From NCBI GenBank assembly GCA_902772605.1, contig CACYBG010000221.1, positions 1-6,875 of the forward strand: DNA of 6,875 nucleotides. Direction: 5' to 3'. Numbering within the stretch: position 1 is the first letter of the stretch; every line of letters begins with the position of its first letter. The DNA comes from an uncultured Spirochaetaceae bacterium. Its GTDB lineage: Bacteria > Spirochaetota > Spirochaetia > Treponematales > Treponemataceae. The notes beneath the pieces were generated by a model. It ran no database searches. It was not told the origin of the DNA and saw only the letters and a program-made list of their open reading frames with translations. A program made the translations under genes and the position numbers. This document shows positions 1 to 5,173 of this stretch, piece after piece.

Positions 1-1
1 A

Positions 2-232
2 TTATCTCCTGACGCTCAAAAGCAAATAGAAGAAAGAGTAAAAGGGATTGCACAAAAAACACTTAATCTTTCTGAAATCAGAAAAATCAAAATCCCACTC
101 CCTCCATTGTCATTACAAAACAATTTCTCCCAATTCGTACAAGCCGTTGACGCACAGAAAGCCAAGACACAGCAATCTCTGGAAAAAGCAGAAACTTTGT
201 ACAAATCACTCATGCAAAGTTACTTCTGCTAA
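2..232 (+). CDS. hsdS: Type I restriction-modification specificity subunit, C-terminal end (partial)
   Basis: This is the 3' end of a gene entering from the left edge; 76 codons are visible, ending at TAA 230-232. HsdS is the DNA-recognition subunit of type I restriction-modification complexes and pairs two target-recognition domains through conserved helices. The visible part matches the end of such a protein. It reads NLSEIRKIKIPLPPLSLQNN, where the I-P-L-P-P-L-x-x-Q signature closes a target-recognition domain. A charged, coiled-coil-like helix rich in Gln, Lys and Glu follows and ends in LYKSLMQSYF, as the distal conserved region of HsdS usually does. No start codon is available, so the length and the first recognition domain cannot be judged. 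The codons are A/T-rich (about one third GC by a rough count) against nearly half in era and the symporter, which fits an accessory, possibly transferred, locus. The family call is fairly firm; the specificity is unknown. Confidence 0.75.
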   Translation, partial: LSPDAQKQIEERVKGIAQKTLNLSEIRKIKIPLPPLSLQNNFSQFVQAVDAQKAKTQQSLEKAETLYKSLMQSYFC

Positions 233-235
233 AAA

Positions 236-260
236 TCAGGAAAATCGTTAGATTTTCCGA
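236..260 (+). terminator. Hairpin just after hsdS, terminator-like
   Basis: GGAAAATC (239-246) and GATTTTCC (251-258) form a perfect 8-bp stem with a GTTA loop. Two outer pairs extend it around a bulged A238. It begins four bases after the hsdS stop codon. There is no U-tract on the plus side; on the minus side a short T run (positions 231-235) follows. It may end or stabilise the hsdS transcript, but a canonical rho-independent terminator is not shown. Confidence 0.35.
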
Positions 261-292
261 ATCCGCGTGGCAATATGGAGCATAAAATGATT

Positions 293-320
293 AACTTTCA
301 ATCCTCCATTCTCAATTTTC
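293..320 (-). repeat. Degenerate heptanucleotide tandem repeat, copy 1
   Basis: Read on the minus strand, four 7-base units follow one another: GAAAATT (320-314), GAGAATG (313-307), GAGGATT (306-300) and GAAAGTT (299-293). They are preceded by AATT, which could be the end of a fifth unit. The consensus is roughly GARRATT. A related array in the opposite orientation covers the symporter stop codon at 2931-2958. The element is non-coding and its role is unknown. Confidence 0.6.
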
Positions 321-360
321 AATTAAAAAAAGTGAGGGGCGTACTGCCCGAACGGTGAGC

Positions 361-389
361 TATAGAAGAAAAGCATTTTTTTTTCTATA
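361..389. repeat. 12-bp inverted repeat overlapping the era -10 box
   Basis: Positions 361-372 (TATAGAAGAAAA) pair with 378-389 across a 5-base loop: eleven Watson-Crick pairs and one G-T wobble. The right arm is a T-rich run that ends inside the TATAAT box at 386-391. In RNA it would be a stable hairpin, and in DNA an operator-like dyad. It could also serve as a terminator for transcription arriving from hsdS, since its right arm contains nine consecutive T residues (376-384). Confidence 0.5.
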
Positions 390-391
390 AT
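386..391 (+). promoter_or_regulatory. Candidate -10 box of era
   Basis: TATAAT matches the sigma-70 -10 consensus and ends seven bases before the era ATG, so transcription would start at or next to the start codon. No good -35 is present: TAGAAG at 363-368 has the right 17-base spacing but is a poor match. The box lies in an A/T-rich dyad, so a chance match is possible. Confidence 0.4.
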
Positions 392-398
392 ATATGCC

Positions 399-1337
399 AT
401 GAGTAATGAATCAAATGTAAATGAATCTTTGGAAAACGGGCTGCCTGAAGTCGGACCTAAATCTGCACTCGTTTCAATCATAGGGCGTCCTTCTGCGGGA
501 AAATCAACTTTTCTCAATACTGCCAGCGGTGAAAAAATCAGCATTGTTTCTGCGATGCCCCAGACTACCAGAAATGCAATCAGGGGAATCGTAAACCTGT
601 CTTACGGTCAGCTGGTTTTCATCGATACGCCGGGACTTCACAACAGCGACAAGAAGATGAACCTTAAGCTTACTAAAATCGCATCCGACCAGATTGAGGA
701 CAGCGATGCAATCCTTTACATAATCGATTCCACAAGGGAATGCGGTGAAGAAGAGGAGATGATAGCATCCATGGCCAGAAATCATGCCGACAAGCTTGTG
801 ATTGCAATCAATAAGATTGACGACGTACATTCGGACAGGCAGGCGGTCATGGATTTCCTGGGCAAATGGTTCAAGGATTTTCCTTCCGAAAGGATTGTGG
901 AAATCAGTGCCAAGGCGGATCAGAACGTCAATGCAGTCCTCAAGGCTCTCTGCGACATTGCACCCGAGGGACCTCACCTTTATCCGGAAGAATATTACAC
1001 GGATCAGGAAGTTGAATTCAGGATTTCCGAAATCATCAGGGAGCAGGCAATCAACCGTCTGGAGCAGGAAGTTCCTCATGCGCTTTATGTCGGAATCGAG
1101 GACATGCACATGGCGGGCGATAACCGTCTTGACGTAAGGGCCGTAATCTATGTGGAGCGCGAAAGTCAGAAGGGAATCGTAATCGGTAAGGGCGCTTCGA
1201 TGATTAAGGAAATCCGCAAGGAAAGCATGAAAGTCTGCCGTGACATTTTCCCGTATTGGGTTTCGCTTGATTTGCAGGTCAAGGTCGATAAGAACTGGCG
1301 TCAGAAAGATAAGGTTCTGGACAGGATACTTAAATAG
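399..1337 (+). CDS. era: GTPase Era, 16S rRNA-binding ribosome assembly factor
   Basis: Era is an essential-type GTPase that binds the 3' end of 16S rRNA during 30S subunit maturation. The 312 residues contain the whole set of GTPase motifs: G1 GRPSAGKS (29-36), G2 in PQTTR (54-58), G3 DTPGLH (76-81), G4 NKID (138-141) and G5 SAK (170-172). The linker motif YPEEYYTDQ (195-203) follows. The C-terminal KH RNA-binding domain has VIGKGASMIKEIR (261-273) as its core loop. The length is close to the usual 300 or so, with an extra acidic N-terminal stretch of about 20 residues. P-loop residues 32-33 are Ser-Ala, where most Era proteins have Asn-Val. The start is the first ATG in frame; it has no Shine-Dalgarno sequence and lies seven bases after TATAAT, so the mRNA may be leaderless. 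The symporter gene follows after 33 bases and is probably co-transcribed. Identification is firm. Confidence 0.96.
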   Translation: MSNESNVNESLENGLPEVGPKSALVSIIGRPSAGKSTFLNTASGEKISIVSAMPQTTRNAIRGIVNLSYGQLVFIDTPGLHNSDKKMNLKLTKIASDQIEDSDAILYIIDSTRECGEEEEMIASMARNHADKLVIAINKIDDVHSDRQAVMDFLGKWFKDFPSERIVEISAKADQNVNAVLKALCDIAPEGPHLYPEEYYTDQEVEFRISEIIREQAINRLEQEVPHALYVGIEDMHMAGDNRLDVRAVIYVERESQKGIVIGKGASMIKEIRKESMKVCRDIFPYWVSLDLQVKVDKNWRQKDKVLDRILK

Positions 1338-1358
1338 AATTTTTAAAATAGATTTGAT

Positions 1359-1364
1359 AGAGGT
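1359..1364 (+). promoter_or_regulatory. Ribosome binding site of the symporter gene
   Basis: AGAGGT lies six bases before ATG 1371, a normal Shine-Dalgarno position. It fixes the symporter start and contrasts with the absence of such a site before era. The 33-base gap after era holds no hairpin, so read-through from era is expected. Confidence 0.6.
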
Positions 1365-1370
1365 AAAAAA

Positions 1371-2939
1371 ATGGCGGTAAAAATCGTTCTGCTGGTCGTC
1401 TTTTTTGCAGTGTTCGTAGTCGTCGGAATACTCTGCAGGAAGAGCAGTCACAGCGTTGACGGATTCGTGCTCGGTGGAAGGACGGTCGGTCCATGGCTTA
1501 CGGCATTTGCATACGGAACGTCGTATTTTTCTGCGATAATCTTCGTCGGTTACGCGGGGCAGTTCGGATGGAATTTCGGTCTTGCATCAACATGGATCGG
1601 ACTTGGAAATGCATTCATTGGTTCCCTGCTTCCATGGGCCATATTGGGTCGCCGTACCAGAATCATGACCCAGCATCTCGGCTCAAAGACCATGCCCGAA
1701 TATTTCGGACAGAGGTATTCGTCAAAGGGACTTAAGGTCGCTTCATCGGCAATAACGTTCTTCTTCCTGATTCCATATACGGCATCCCTTTTCAACGGTC
1801 TTTCAAGGCTTTTCAGGATGGCGTTCAACGTGGACTATTCAATCTGCGTAATAGTGATGGCCGTTCTGACTGCAGTTTACGTTATCGTCGGTGGATACAT
1901 GGCTACTGCAATAAACGATTTCATCCAGGGAATCATAATGCTTGTCGGAATCGTTGCTGTCATTGCGGCGGTCCTTTCAAAGCACGGAGGATTCATGGGT
2001 TCGATAGTGGAGCTTTCAAAAATCGAATCAGGTGAACTTTCGGGCGGATTTGCATCGTTCTTCGGTCCCGATCCCCTGTATCTGCTTGTGGTCGTGCTTC
2101 TGACTTCCCTTGGAACATGGGGACTTCCTCAGATGGTCGGAAAATTCTATGCAATCAAAAGCGAAGGTTCTATCAAAATCGGTACCGTCATTTCGACTTT
2201 CTTTGCAATCGTTGTTGCCGGAGGATGCTATTTCCTTGGCGGATTCGGACGGCTGTTTACGACTCAGGATGTCGTTTCAAAGGAAGGTTTCGACTCGATC
2301 GTACCGACCATGCTTTCCGGTCTTCCTGACGTAATAATTGCGGTGGTTCTGGTTCTGGTCCTTTCTGCTTCCATGTCCACTCTTTCATCTCTCGTATTGA
2401 CCTCAAGTTCCACGCTGACACTGGATTTCATCGGCGGTCTCAAGAAGAAAAAGTCCGGTGAAAAGTCGAACATGTTCGTGCTCAGGCTTTTCGTTGCTGT
2501 GTTCATTTTCATTTCTGCTGCAATCGCAATCTTCCAGGCAAAATCAAAGGCTACGTTCATTGCTCAGCTGATGGGAATTTCGTGGGGTGCGCTTTCAGGT
2601 TCATTCCTTGCACCTTTCCTTTACGGACTTTACTGGAAAAAGACGACCAAGGCATCCGTTGCGGTAAGCTTTGCATTCGGAACCGTGCTCATGATAATCC
2701 AGCTCTGCATTTCGCTTGGATGGCTGAATGTTTCCGGCTCTGCATTCCTTTCGTTCATATTCAAGAACTCGCTTTATTCCGGCGTATTCTCAATGCTTGC
2801 ATCCATGGTGATTGTTCCGCTGGTAAGTCTGTGCACGCGAAAGACTGTTCCGGAAGGTACCGATGAAATGTTCTCATGCTACGACAGGACTGTTACGGTT
2901 GCCGCAAAGAACATACTTACCGAATCTAAGGAAAATTGA
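1371..2939 (+). CDS. Sodium:solute symporter, SSS (SLC5/PutP-like) family
   Basis: This inner-membrane transporter probably drives uptake of a small solute with the sodium gradient. The 522 residues form about 13 hydrophobic segments, starting directly at the N-terminus (1-21), with a short polar tail (490-522). Family hallmarks are: FVLGGRTVGPWLTAFAYGTS (32-51) leading into the first core helix; GGYMATAINDFIQ (174-186), the G-G-x-x-A...D-x-x-Q signature; GLPQMVGKFYAIKS (251-264); and SASMSTLSS (332-340). In the last motif, Ser336-Thr337 correspond by position to the Na+-binding Ser-Thr pair of PutP. The Asp of the PutP first core helix is not present here (TSYFSA), so proline cannot be assumed as substrate. 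Alternatives include other amino acids, pantothenate or sugars. The start is supported by AGAGGT upstream. The last codons and stop (GAA AAT TGA) lie in a heptanucleotide repeat, so the extreme C-terminus may be repeat-derived. The family is firm; the substrate is unknown. Confidence 0.9.
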   Translation: MAVKIVLLVVFFAVFVVVGILCRKSSHSVDGFVLGGRTVGPWLTAFAYGTSYFSAIIFVGYAGQFGWNFGLASTWIGLGNAFIGSLLPWAILGRRTRIMTQHLGSKTMPEYFGQRYSSKGLKVASSAITFFFLIPYTASLFNGLSRLFRMAFNVDYSICVIVMAVLTAVYVIVGGYMATAINDFIQGIIMLVGIVAVIAAVLSKHGGFMGSIVELSKIESGELSGGFASFFGPDPLYLLVVVLLTSLGTWGLPQMVGKFYAIKSEGSIKIGTVISTFFAIVVAGGCYFLGGFGRLFTTQDVVSKEGFDSIVPTMLSGLPDVIIAVVLVLVLSASMSTLSSLVLTSSSTLTLDFIGGLKKKKSGEKSNMFVLRLFVAVFIFISAAIAIFQAKSKATFIAQLMGISWGALSGSFLAPFLYGLYWKKTTKASVAVSFAFGTVLMIIQLCISLGWLNVSGSAFLSFIFKNSLYSGVFSMLASMVIVPLVSLCTRKTVPEGTDEMFSCYDRTVTVAAKNILTESKEN

Positions 2940-2965
2940 GAATTGAAAGTTGAAAATTGAATGAA
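2931..2965 (+). repeat. Degenerate heptanucleotide tandem repeat, copy 2
   Basis: Consecutive 7-base units are GAAAATT (2931-2937), GAGAATT (2938-2944), GAAAGTT (2945-2951) and GAAAATT (2952-2958). A decayed unit, GAATGAA (2959-2965), follows. The first unit encodes the final Glu-Asn of the symporter and begins its TGA stop. The array matches the one at 293-320 in reverse orientation; the two differ by one 7-base unit in the middle, as expected for unit gain or loss. Confidence 0.6.
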
Positions 2966-2970
2966 ACTGG

Positions 2971-3016
2971 GGAAGTCAAGTGCCGGAACTTCTGATAGGG
3001 TTTGCACTTGGCTTCC
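2971..3016. repeat. Inverted repeat between convergent genes
   Basis: Positions 2971-2983 (GGAAGTCAAGTGC) pair with 3004-3016 (GCACTTGGCTTCC): twelve Watson-Crick pairs and one G-T wobble around a 20-base loop. It lies between the ends of the symporter and the chemoreceptor gene, where a bidirectional terminator would be expected, but neither side has a T tract. A possible small coding frame (2980-3042) overlaps it. Confidence 0.45.
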
Positions 3017-3042
3017 TCATGGCATTTAACTGCATTTACTAA
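2980..3042 (+). CDS. Possible 20-residue hydrophobic peptide
   Basis: A GTG-started frame of 20 codons ends at TAA 3040-3042. The peptide is almost wholly hydrophobic (core LLIGFALGFLMAFN) and would make one short membrane segment. A purine-rich GGGGAAG lies at 2969-2975, four bases before the GTG, which is a weak Shine-Dalgarno candidate. It overlaps the last four bases of the convergent chemoreceptor gene and contains most of an inverted repeat, which could equally explain the sequence. I recognise no family. Treat it as a candidate only. Confidence 0.2.
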   Translation: MPELLIGFALGFLMAFNCIY

Positions 3043-4937
3043 GGTTTTTGAATCAGCTTGAAGCGGTTCATCTCTCCAATCAGGCTGTGGACCGAATCGT
3101 TGTTTTTCTGGGACGAAAGGTTTACGTTCTGTACTGCATCAAGGATTCCCTTTGTGCTTCCGTTCATCATGTTGACCGAATTGCTGATGTTTGATGCAGA
3201 TTCTTCCATTAAATTCATCTGGATTACCACATCCTTTCCGCCCTTGAGCATTTTCGCTACAATCTGATTTACGTCCGAAGTCGAGTCGTCGATGTTCTTG
3301 ATTGCCTCAAGAATCTGCTGGCTTCCCTGCGACTGTTCGTTCATTGCGTCCATTACGAAATTTTCCTGGCGGCTTACTTCTTCCGTAAGAGTGTAAATCT
3401 CCTTGAACTGTTTCTGGACGGACTGTGAACTTTCGGAAACTCCTGCGATGGATTCCTTCAATGCGCTCAGGCTTTCCGATATTCCCTTTCCCTGAGAATT
3501 GCTCTGTTCCGCCAGTTTCCTGATTTCATCTGCAACGACTGAAAATCCCTTTCCGGTTTCTCCTGCATGTGCCGCTTCGATTGCCGCGTTCATGGCCAGA
3601 AGGTTGGTCTGAGCCGCAATGTTCTGGATTACGGCCGATGCTTCAATCAGCTTTGAGCTTTCATCGAGAATCTTCTGGGAAAGCTGTGCCGATTCCTCGA
3701 CTTTCTTAAGGCCCGTCTGGGTCGCTGAATTCAGGCGGTTTGACTGTTCCTGGTTTTTCTTGAGGATGTTTGAAACGCTCTGGATGTTTGCAACCATTTC
3801 CCTTACTGCTGCGGAACTTTCATGTACGCTTTCACCCTGGACCTTAAGGCTCTTGTTGAGTGCGTTTATGCTTGAAAGTATGGAATGCGTCGCATCGTTT
3901 GCGGAATCGACTATTCCGTTCTGCTTCTGGACTTCCTTCTGCACCGAATCAATGTCGCCGATGATTTCCTTTATGCTCGTATCCGCCGTGTTCATGTTGG
4001 ACGTAAGTTCGTCCGAAACCTTTGCCGTGGACCTGACGTTATCATCGACACCGGAAAGAAGCTTTCTGGTCCTTTCGTAAAATCCGTTTACGTGGTTTAC
4101 GAGCAGTCCGATTTCGTCCCTTGAAGTGTTGTTCAGCTCTGAAACCGTATAGTCGCCTTCCGAAAGACTGAGCGTGAATCTGTTGACGTTCCTGAGCTCT
4201 CGGGTAATCTGTCCGACGATGATTCCCATGTTTGCCGTTGCAAGAATCAGTCCGACGAATGCCTGCGGACCCCATTTCTTCAGGAATTGAGTTGCGTACT
4301 GGGTTGCGTTGATTGCGTCAGATGAATAATAGTTGTTTACGACAGAAAGCATGACTCCTGCGTAGATTCCCCAGATGATGAGCGAAATGTGGAGCATGAT
4401 TTTTACCGCTATTCCGAACCTGACCTTTGATTCCTTGAAAGGCAGGAAAGATGTCCACTTTGAATAATGTTTGAACCAGAAGCTGCTGATTATCGGAGAG
4501 ACGAGACAGGCCGCATTTACGTTGCAGTACAGGCATCTCCATGTTCCGTATTCGATTCCCTTTGACGATGCACCGAAATGCATGAAGATTGGACAGAGCA
4601 TGCCGAGTATGACCGGAAACAGTATGTTGAATGATGTCTGTGCAGTATAGGCCTTCGATGCATGCTGATATTTTTCATCGGAACCGTCATAGTCGGAAAT
4701 CTTTTTGGTGAAGTAGCGGTTCAGGAAAAAGAGCGTAACGATTGTTGCCAGCGTAAAAAGCAGCATGGGGATTGAACCCAGCGCAGAAAGGTATTCGCTC
4801 CAATTCTTGAAAACGCCGTTGAAACCCACCATTAGGATGGCATAAAGTGTGGGGACCGAATAAATCAGCCAGTAGAGTAGGGTTACCGTGCCTGGAATTT
4901 CTGGAATGCGGACGGATTTGGAATTCTGTTCGTTCAT
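3039..4937 (-). CDS. Methyl-accepting chemotaxis protein with six-helix membrane sensor
   Basis: This chemoreceptor would pass a signal to CheA/CheW and so to the flagellar motor. From the chosen start it has 632 residues. Six hydrophobic segments lie at about 18-42, 54-72, 102-121, 137-154, 178-200 and 224-246, with only short loops, so there is no large periplasmic ligand domain and sensing probably occurs in or at the membrane. A HAMP-like linker (about 246-295, with DEIGLLVNHVNGFYERTRKLL-like spacing) leads to a long coiled coil (296-626). The kinase-contact tip is canonical: AAQTNLLAMNAAIEAAHAGE (441-460), then GKGFSVVADEIRKLAEQS (462-479). There is no CheR/CheB-docking pentapeptide; the end is FKLIQKP. 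The frame stays open for 44 more codons upstream to an ATG at 5069. AGGAG at 4944-4948, six bases before ATG 4937, decides for the shorter form. Cys115, Cys135, Cys138 and Cys144 cluster in the sensor. The ligand is unknown. Confidence 0.92.
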   Translation of the reverse strand: MNEQNSKSVRIPEIPGTVTLLYWLIYSVPTLYAILMVGFNGVFKNWSEYLSALGSIPMLLFTLATIVTLFFLNRYFTKKISDYDGSDEKYQHASKAYTAQTSFNILFPVILGMLCPIFMHFGASSKGIEYGTWRCLYCNVNAACLVSPIISSFWFKHYSKWTSFLPFKESKVRFGIAVKIMLHISLIIWGIYAGVMLSVVNNYYSSDAINATQYATQFLKKWGPQAFVGLILATANMGIIVGQITRELRNVNRFTLSLSEGDYTVSELNNTSRDEIGLLVNHVNGFYERTRKLLSGVDDNVRSTAKVSDELTSNMNTADTSIKEIIGDIDSVQKEVQKQNGIVDSANDATHSILSSINALNKSLKVQGESVHESSAAVREMVANIQSVSNILKKNQEQSNRLNSATQTGLKKVEESAQLSQKILDESSKLIEASAVIQNIAAQTNLLAMNAAIEAAHAGETGKGFSVVADEIRKLAEQSNSQGKGISESLSALKESIAGVSESSQSVQKQFKEIYTLTEEVSRQENFVMDAMNEQSQGSQQILEAIKNIDDSTSDVNQIVAKMLKGGKDVVIQMNLMEESASNISNSVNMMNGSTKGILDAVQNVNLSSQKNNDSVHSLIGEMNRFKLIQKP

Positions 4938-4943
4938 GGTCAT

Positions 4944-4948
4944 CTCCT
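4944..4948 (-). promoter_or_regulatory. Ribosome binding site that sets the chemoreceptor start
   Basis: AGGAG on the minus strand lies six bases before ATG 4937. The other nearby ATG (4943) directly abuts the AGGAG and is too close to be used. The distant in-frame ATG at 5069 has no such site and would add a stretch with no membrane or domain character. Confidence 0.75.
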
Positions 4949-4969
4949 GAAAGTAAAAGTGTGCCCTAA

Positions 4970-5010
4970 GGAGCCGCTGATTAATGTTTCGTGTATTAAT
5001 CAACGGTTCC
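4970..5010. repeat. Long inverted repeat in the chemoreceptor leader
   Basis: Two 16-base arms (4970-4985 and 4995-5010) surround a 9-base loop. Fourteen pairs are Watson-Crick; the other two positions give one wobble and one mismatch on either strand. The inner part is GATTAAT/ATTAATC. On the minus strand it forms a hairpin within the untranslated leader, about 20 bases upstream of the AGGAG of the chemoreceptor gene. It could be a regulatory stem or a small dispersed palindromic element. Confidence 0.65.
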
Positions 5011-5080
5011 CTGAATAATCGACCCCGACACGGAAAGTCGGAGAGGTGCGTCCAAATAAGGTGTTGCACTCGGATTTCAT
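5000..5080 (-). CDS. Possible 26-codon upstream reading frame
   Basis: In the chemoreceptor leader an ATG at 5080 opens a 26-residue frame beginning MKSECNTLFG. It ends at a TGA (5000-5002) inside the 5' arm of the long hairpin. It is in a different frame from the receptor. Its best Shine-Dalgarno, AAGGA (about 5090-5094), lies at or just before the predicted transcript start. The peptide matches nothing I recognise. It is weakly supported. Confidence 0.12.
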   Translation of the reverse strand: MKSECNTLFGRTSPTFRVGVDYSGNR

Positions 5081-5096
5081 GCCTTTGCTTCCTTAT

Positions 5097-5125
5097 ATTG
5101 TACAGAAACTTTCGACTTTTTTAAA
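5097..5125 (-). promoter_or_regulatory. Candidate sigma-70-type promoter of the chemoreceptor gene
   Basis: On the minus strand TACAAT (5097-5102) is a 5-of-6 match to the -10 box. TTTAAA (5120-5125) is a 4-of-6 match to the -35 box, 17 bases away. It lies directly after the oxidoreductase terminator. No flagellar sigma-28 pattern (TAAA...GCCGATAA) is seen in this stretch. Confidence 0.45.
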
Positions 5126-5137
5126 CCTTATAAAACT

Positions 5138-5167
5138 AAAAAAAAATCCGTGAAGAATTTCAGAGGC
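5138..5167 (-). terminator. Rho-independent terminator of the oxidoreductase gene
   Basis: Starting six bases after the minus-strand stop codon, an imperfect hairpin (TGAA-ATTC-TTCA core, with further outer pairs across a C-C mismatch) is followed by nine consecutive T residues (5138-5146). The stem is weak but the T tract is clear. It separates the oxidoreductase from the chemoreceptor transcript. Confidence 0.5.
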
Positions 5168-5173
5168 ATAAAG

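Larger units (their letters stand above)
4938..5090 (-). promoter_or_regulatory. Structured 5' leader of the chemoreceptor mRNA
   Basis: If transcription starts about seven bases after the -10 box at 5097-5102, the leader is about 150 nt. Besides the 16-bp hairpin at 4970-5010 it has CCGAC/GTCGG (5037-5041 with 5025-5029, minus-strand order), extended by ACC/GGT across a three-base bulge. A third possible pair, ATAAGG/CCTTAT (5091-5096 with 5056-5061), starts at the edge of the -10 region, so it may lie partly outside the transcript. I do not recognise the layout as a known riboswitch class. A role in translation or attenuation control is inference only. Confidence 0.35.

Noticed and set aside
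1338..1370. Possible own promoter for the symporter (TAGAAT at 1335-1340, TGGACA at 1318-1323)
   Set aside because: The spacing of 11 bases is too short for a sigma-70 promoter, and the later TAAAAT gives about 20; co-transcription with era is simpler.
504..1451. 315-codon open frame on the minus strand
   Set aside because: It lies opposite era and the symporter start, both of which have full family motifs. Its translation shows no recognisable domain; it is a shadow frame.
3619..4080. 153-codon open frame on the plus strand
   Set aside because: It mirrors the coiled-coil coding region of the chemoreceptor; its Ser/Phe-rich translation is a complement artefact.
4938..5069. 44-residue N-terminal extension of the chemoreceptor
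   Set aside because: The AGGAG before ATG 4937 and the lack of domain character in the extension favour the shorter protein; the extension is leader RNA.
5040..5096. GGACGCA and GCAAAGGC fragments in the leader, reminiscent of a c-di-GMP-I riboswitch
   Set aside because: The order and spacing of the conserved blocks and the tetraloop-receptor layout do not fit; only short strings match.
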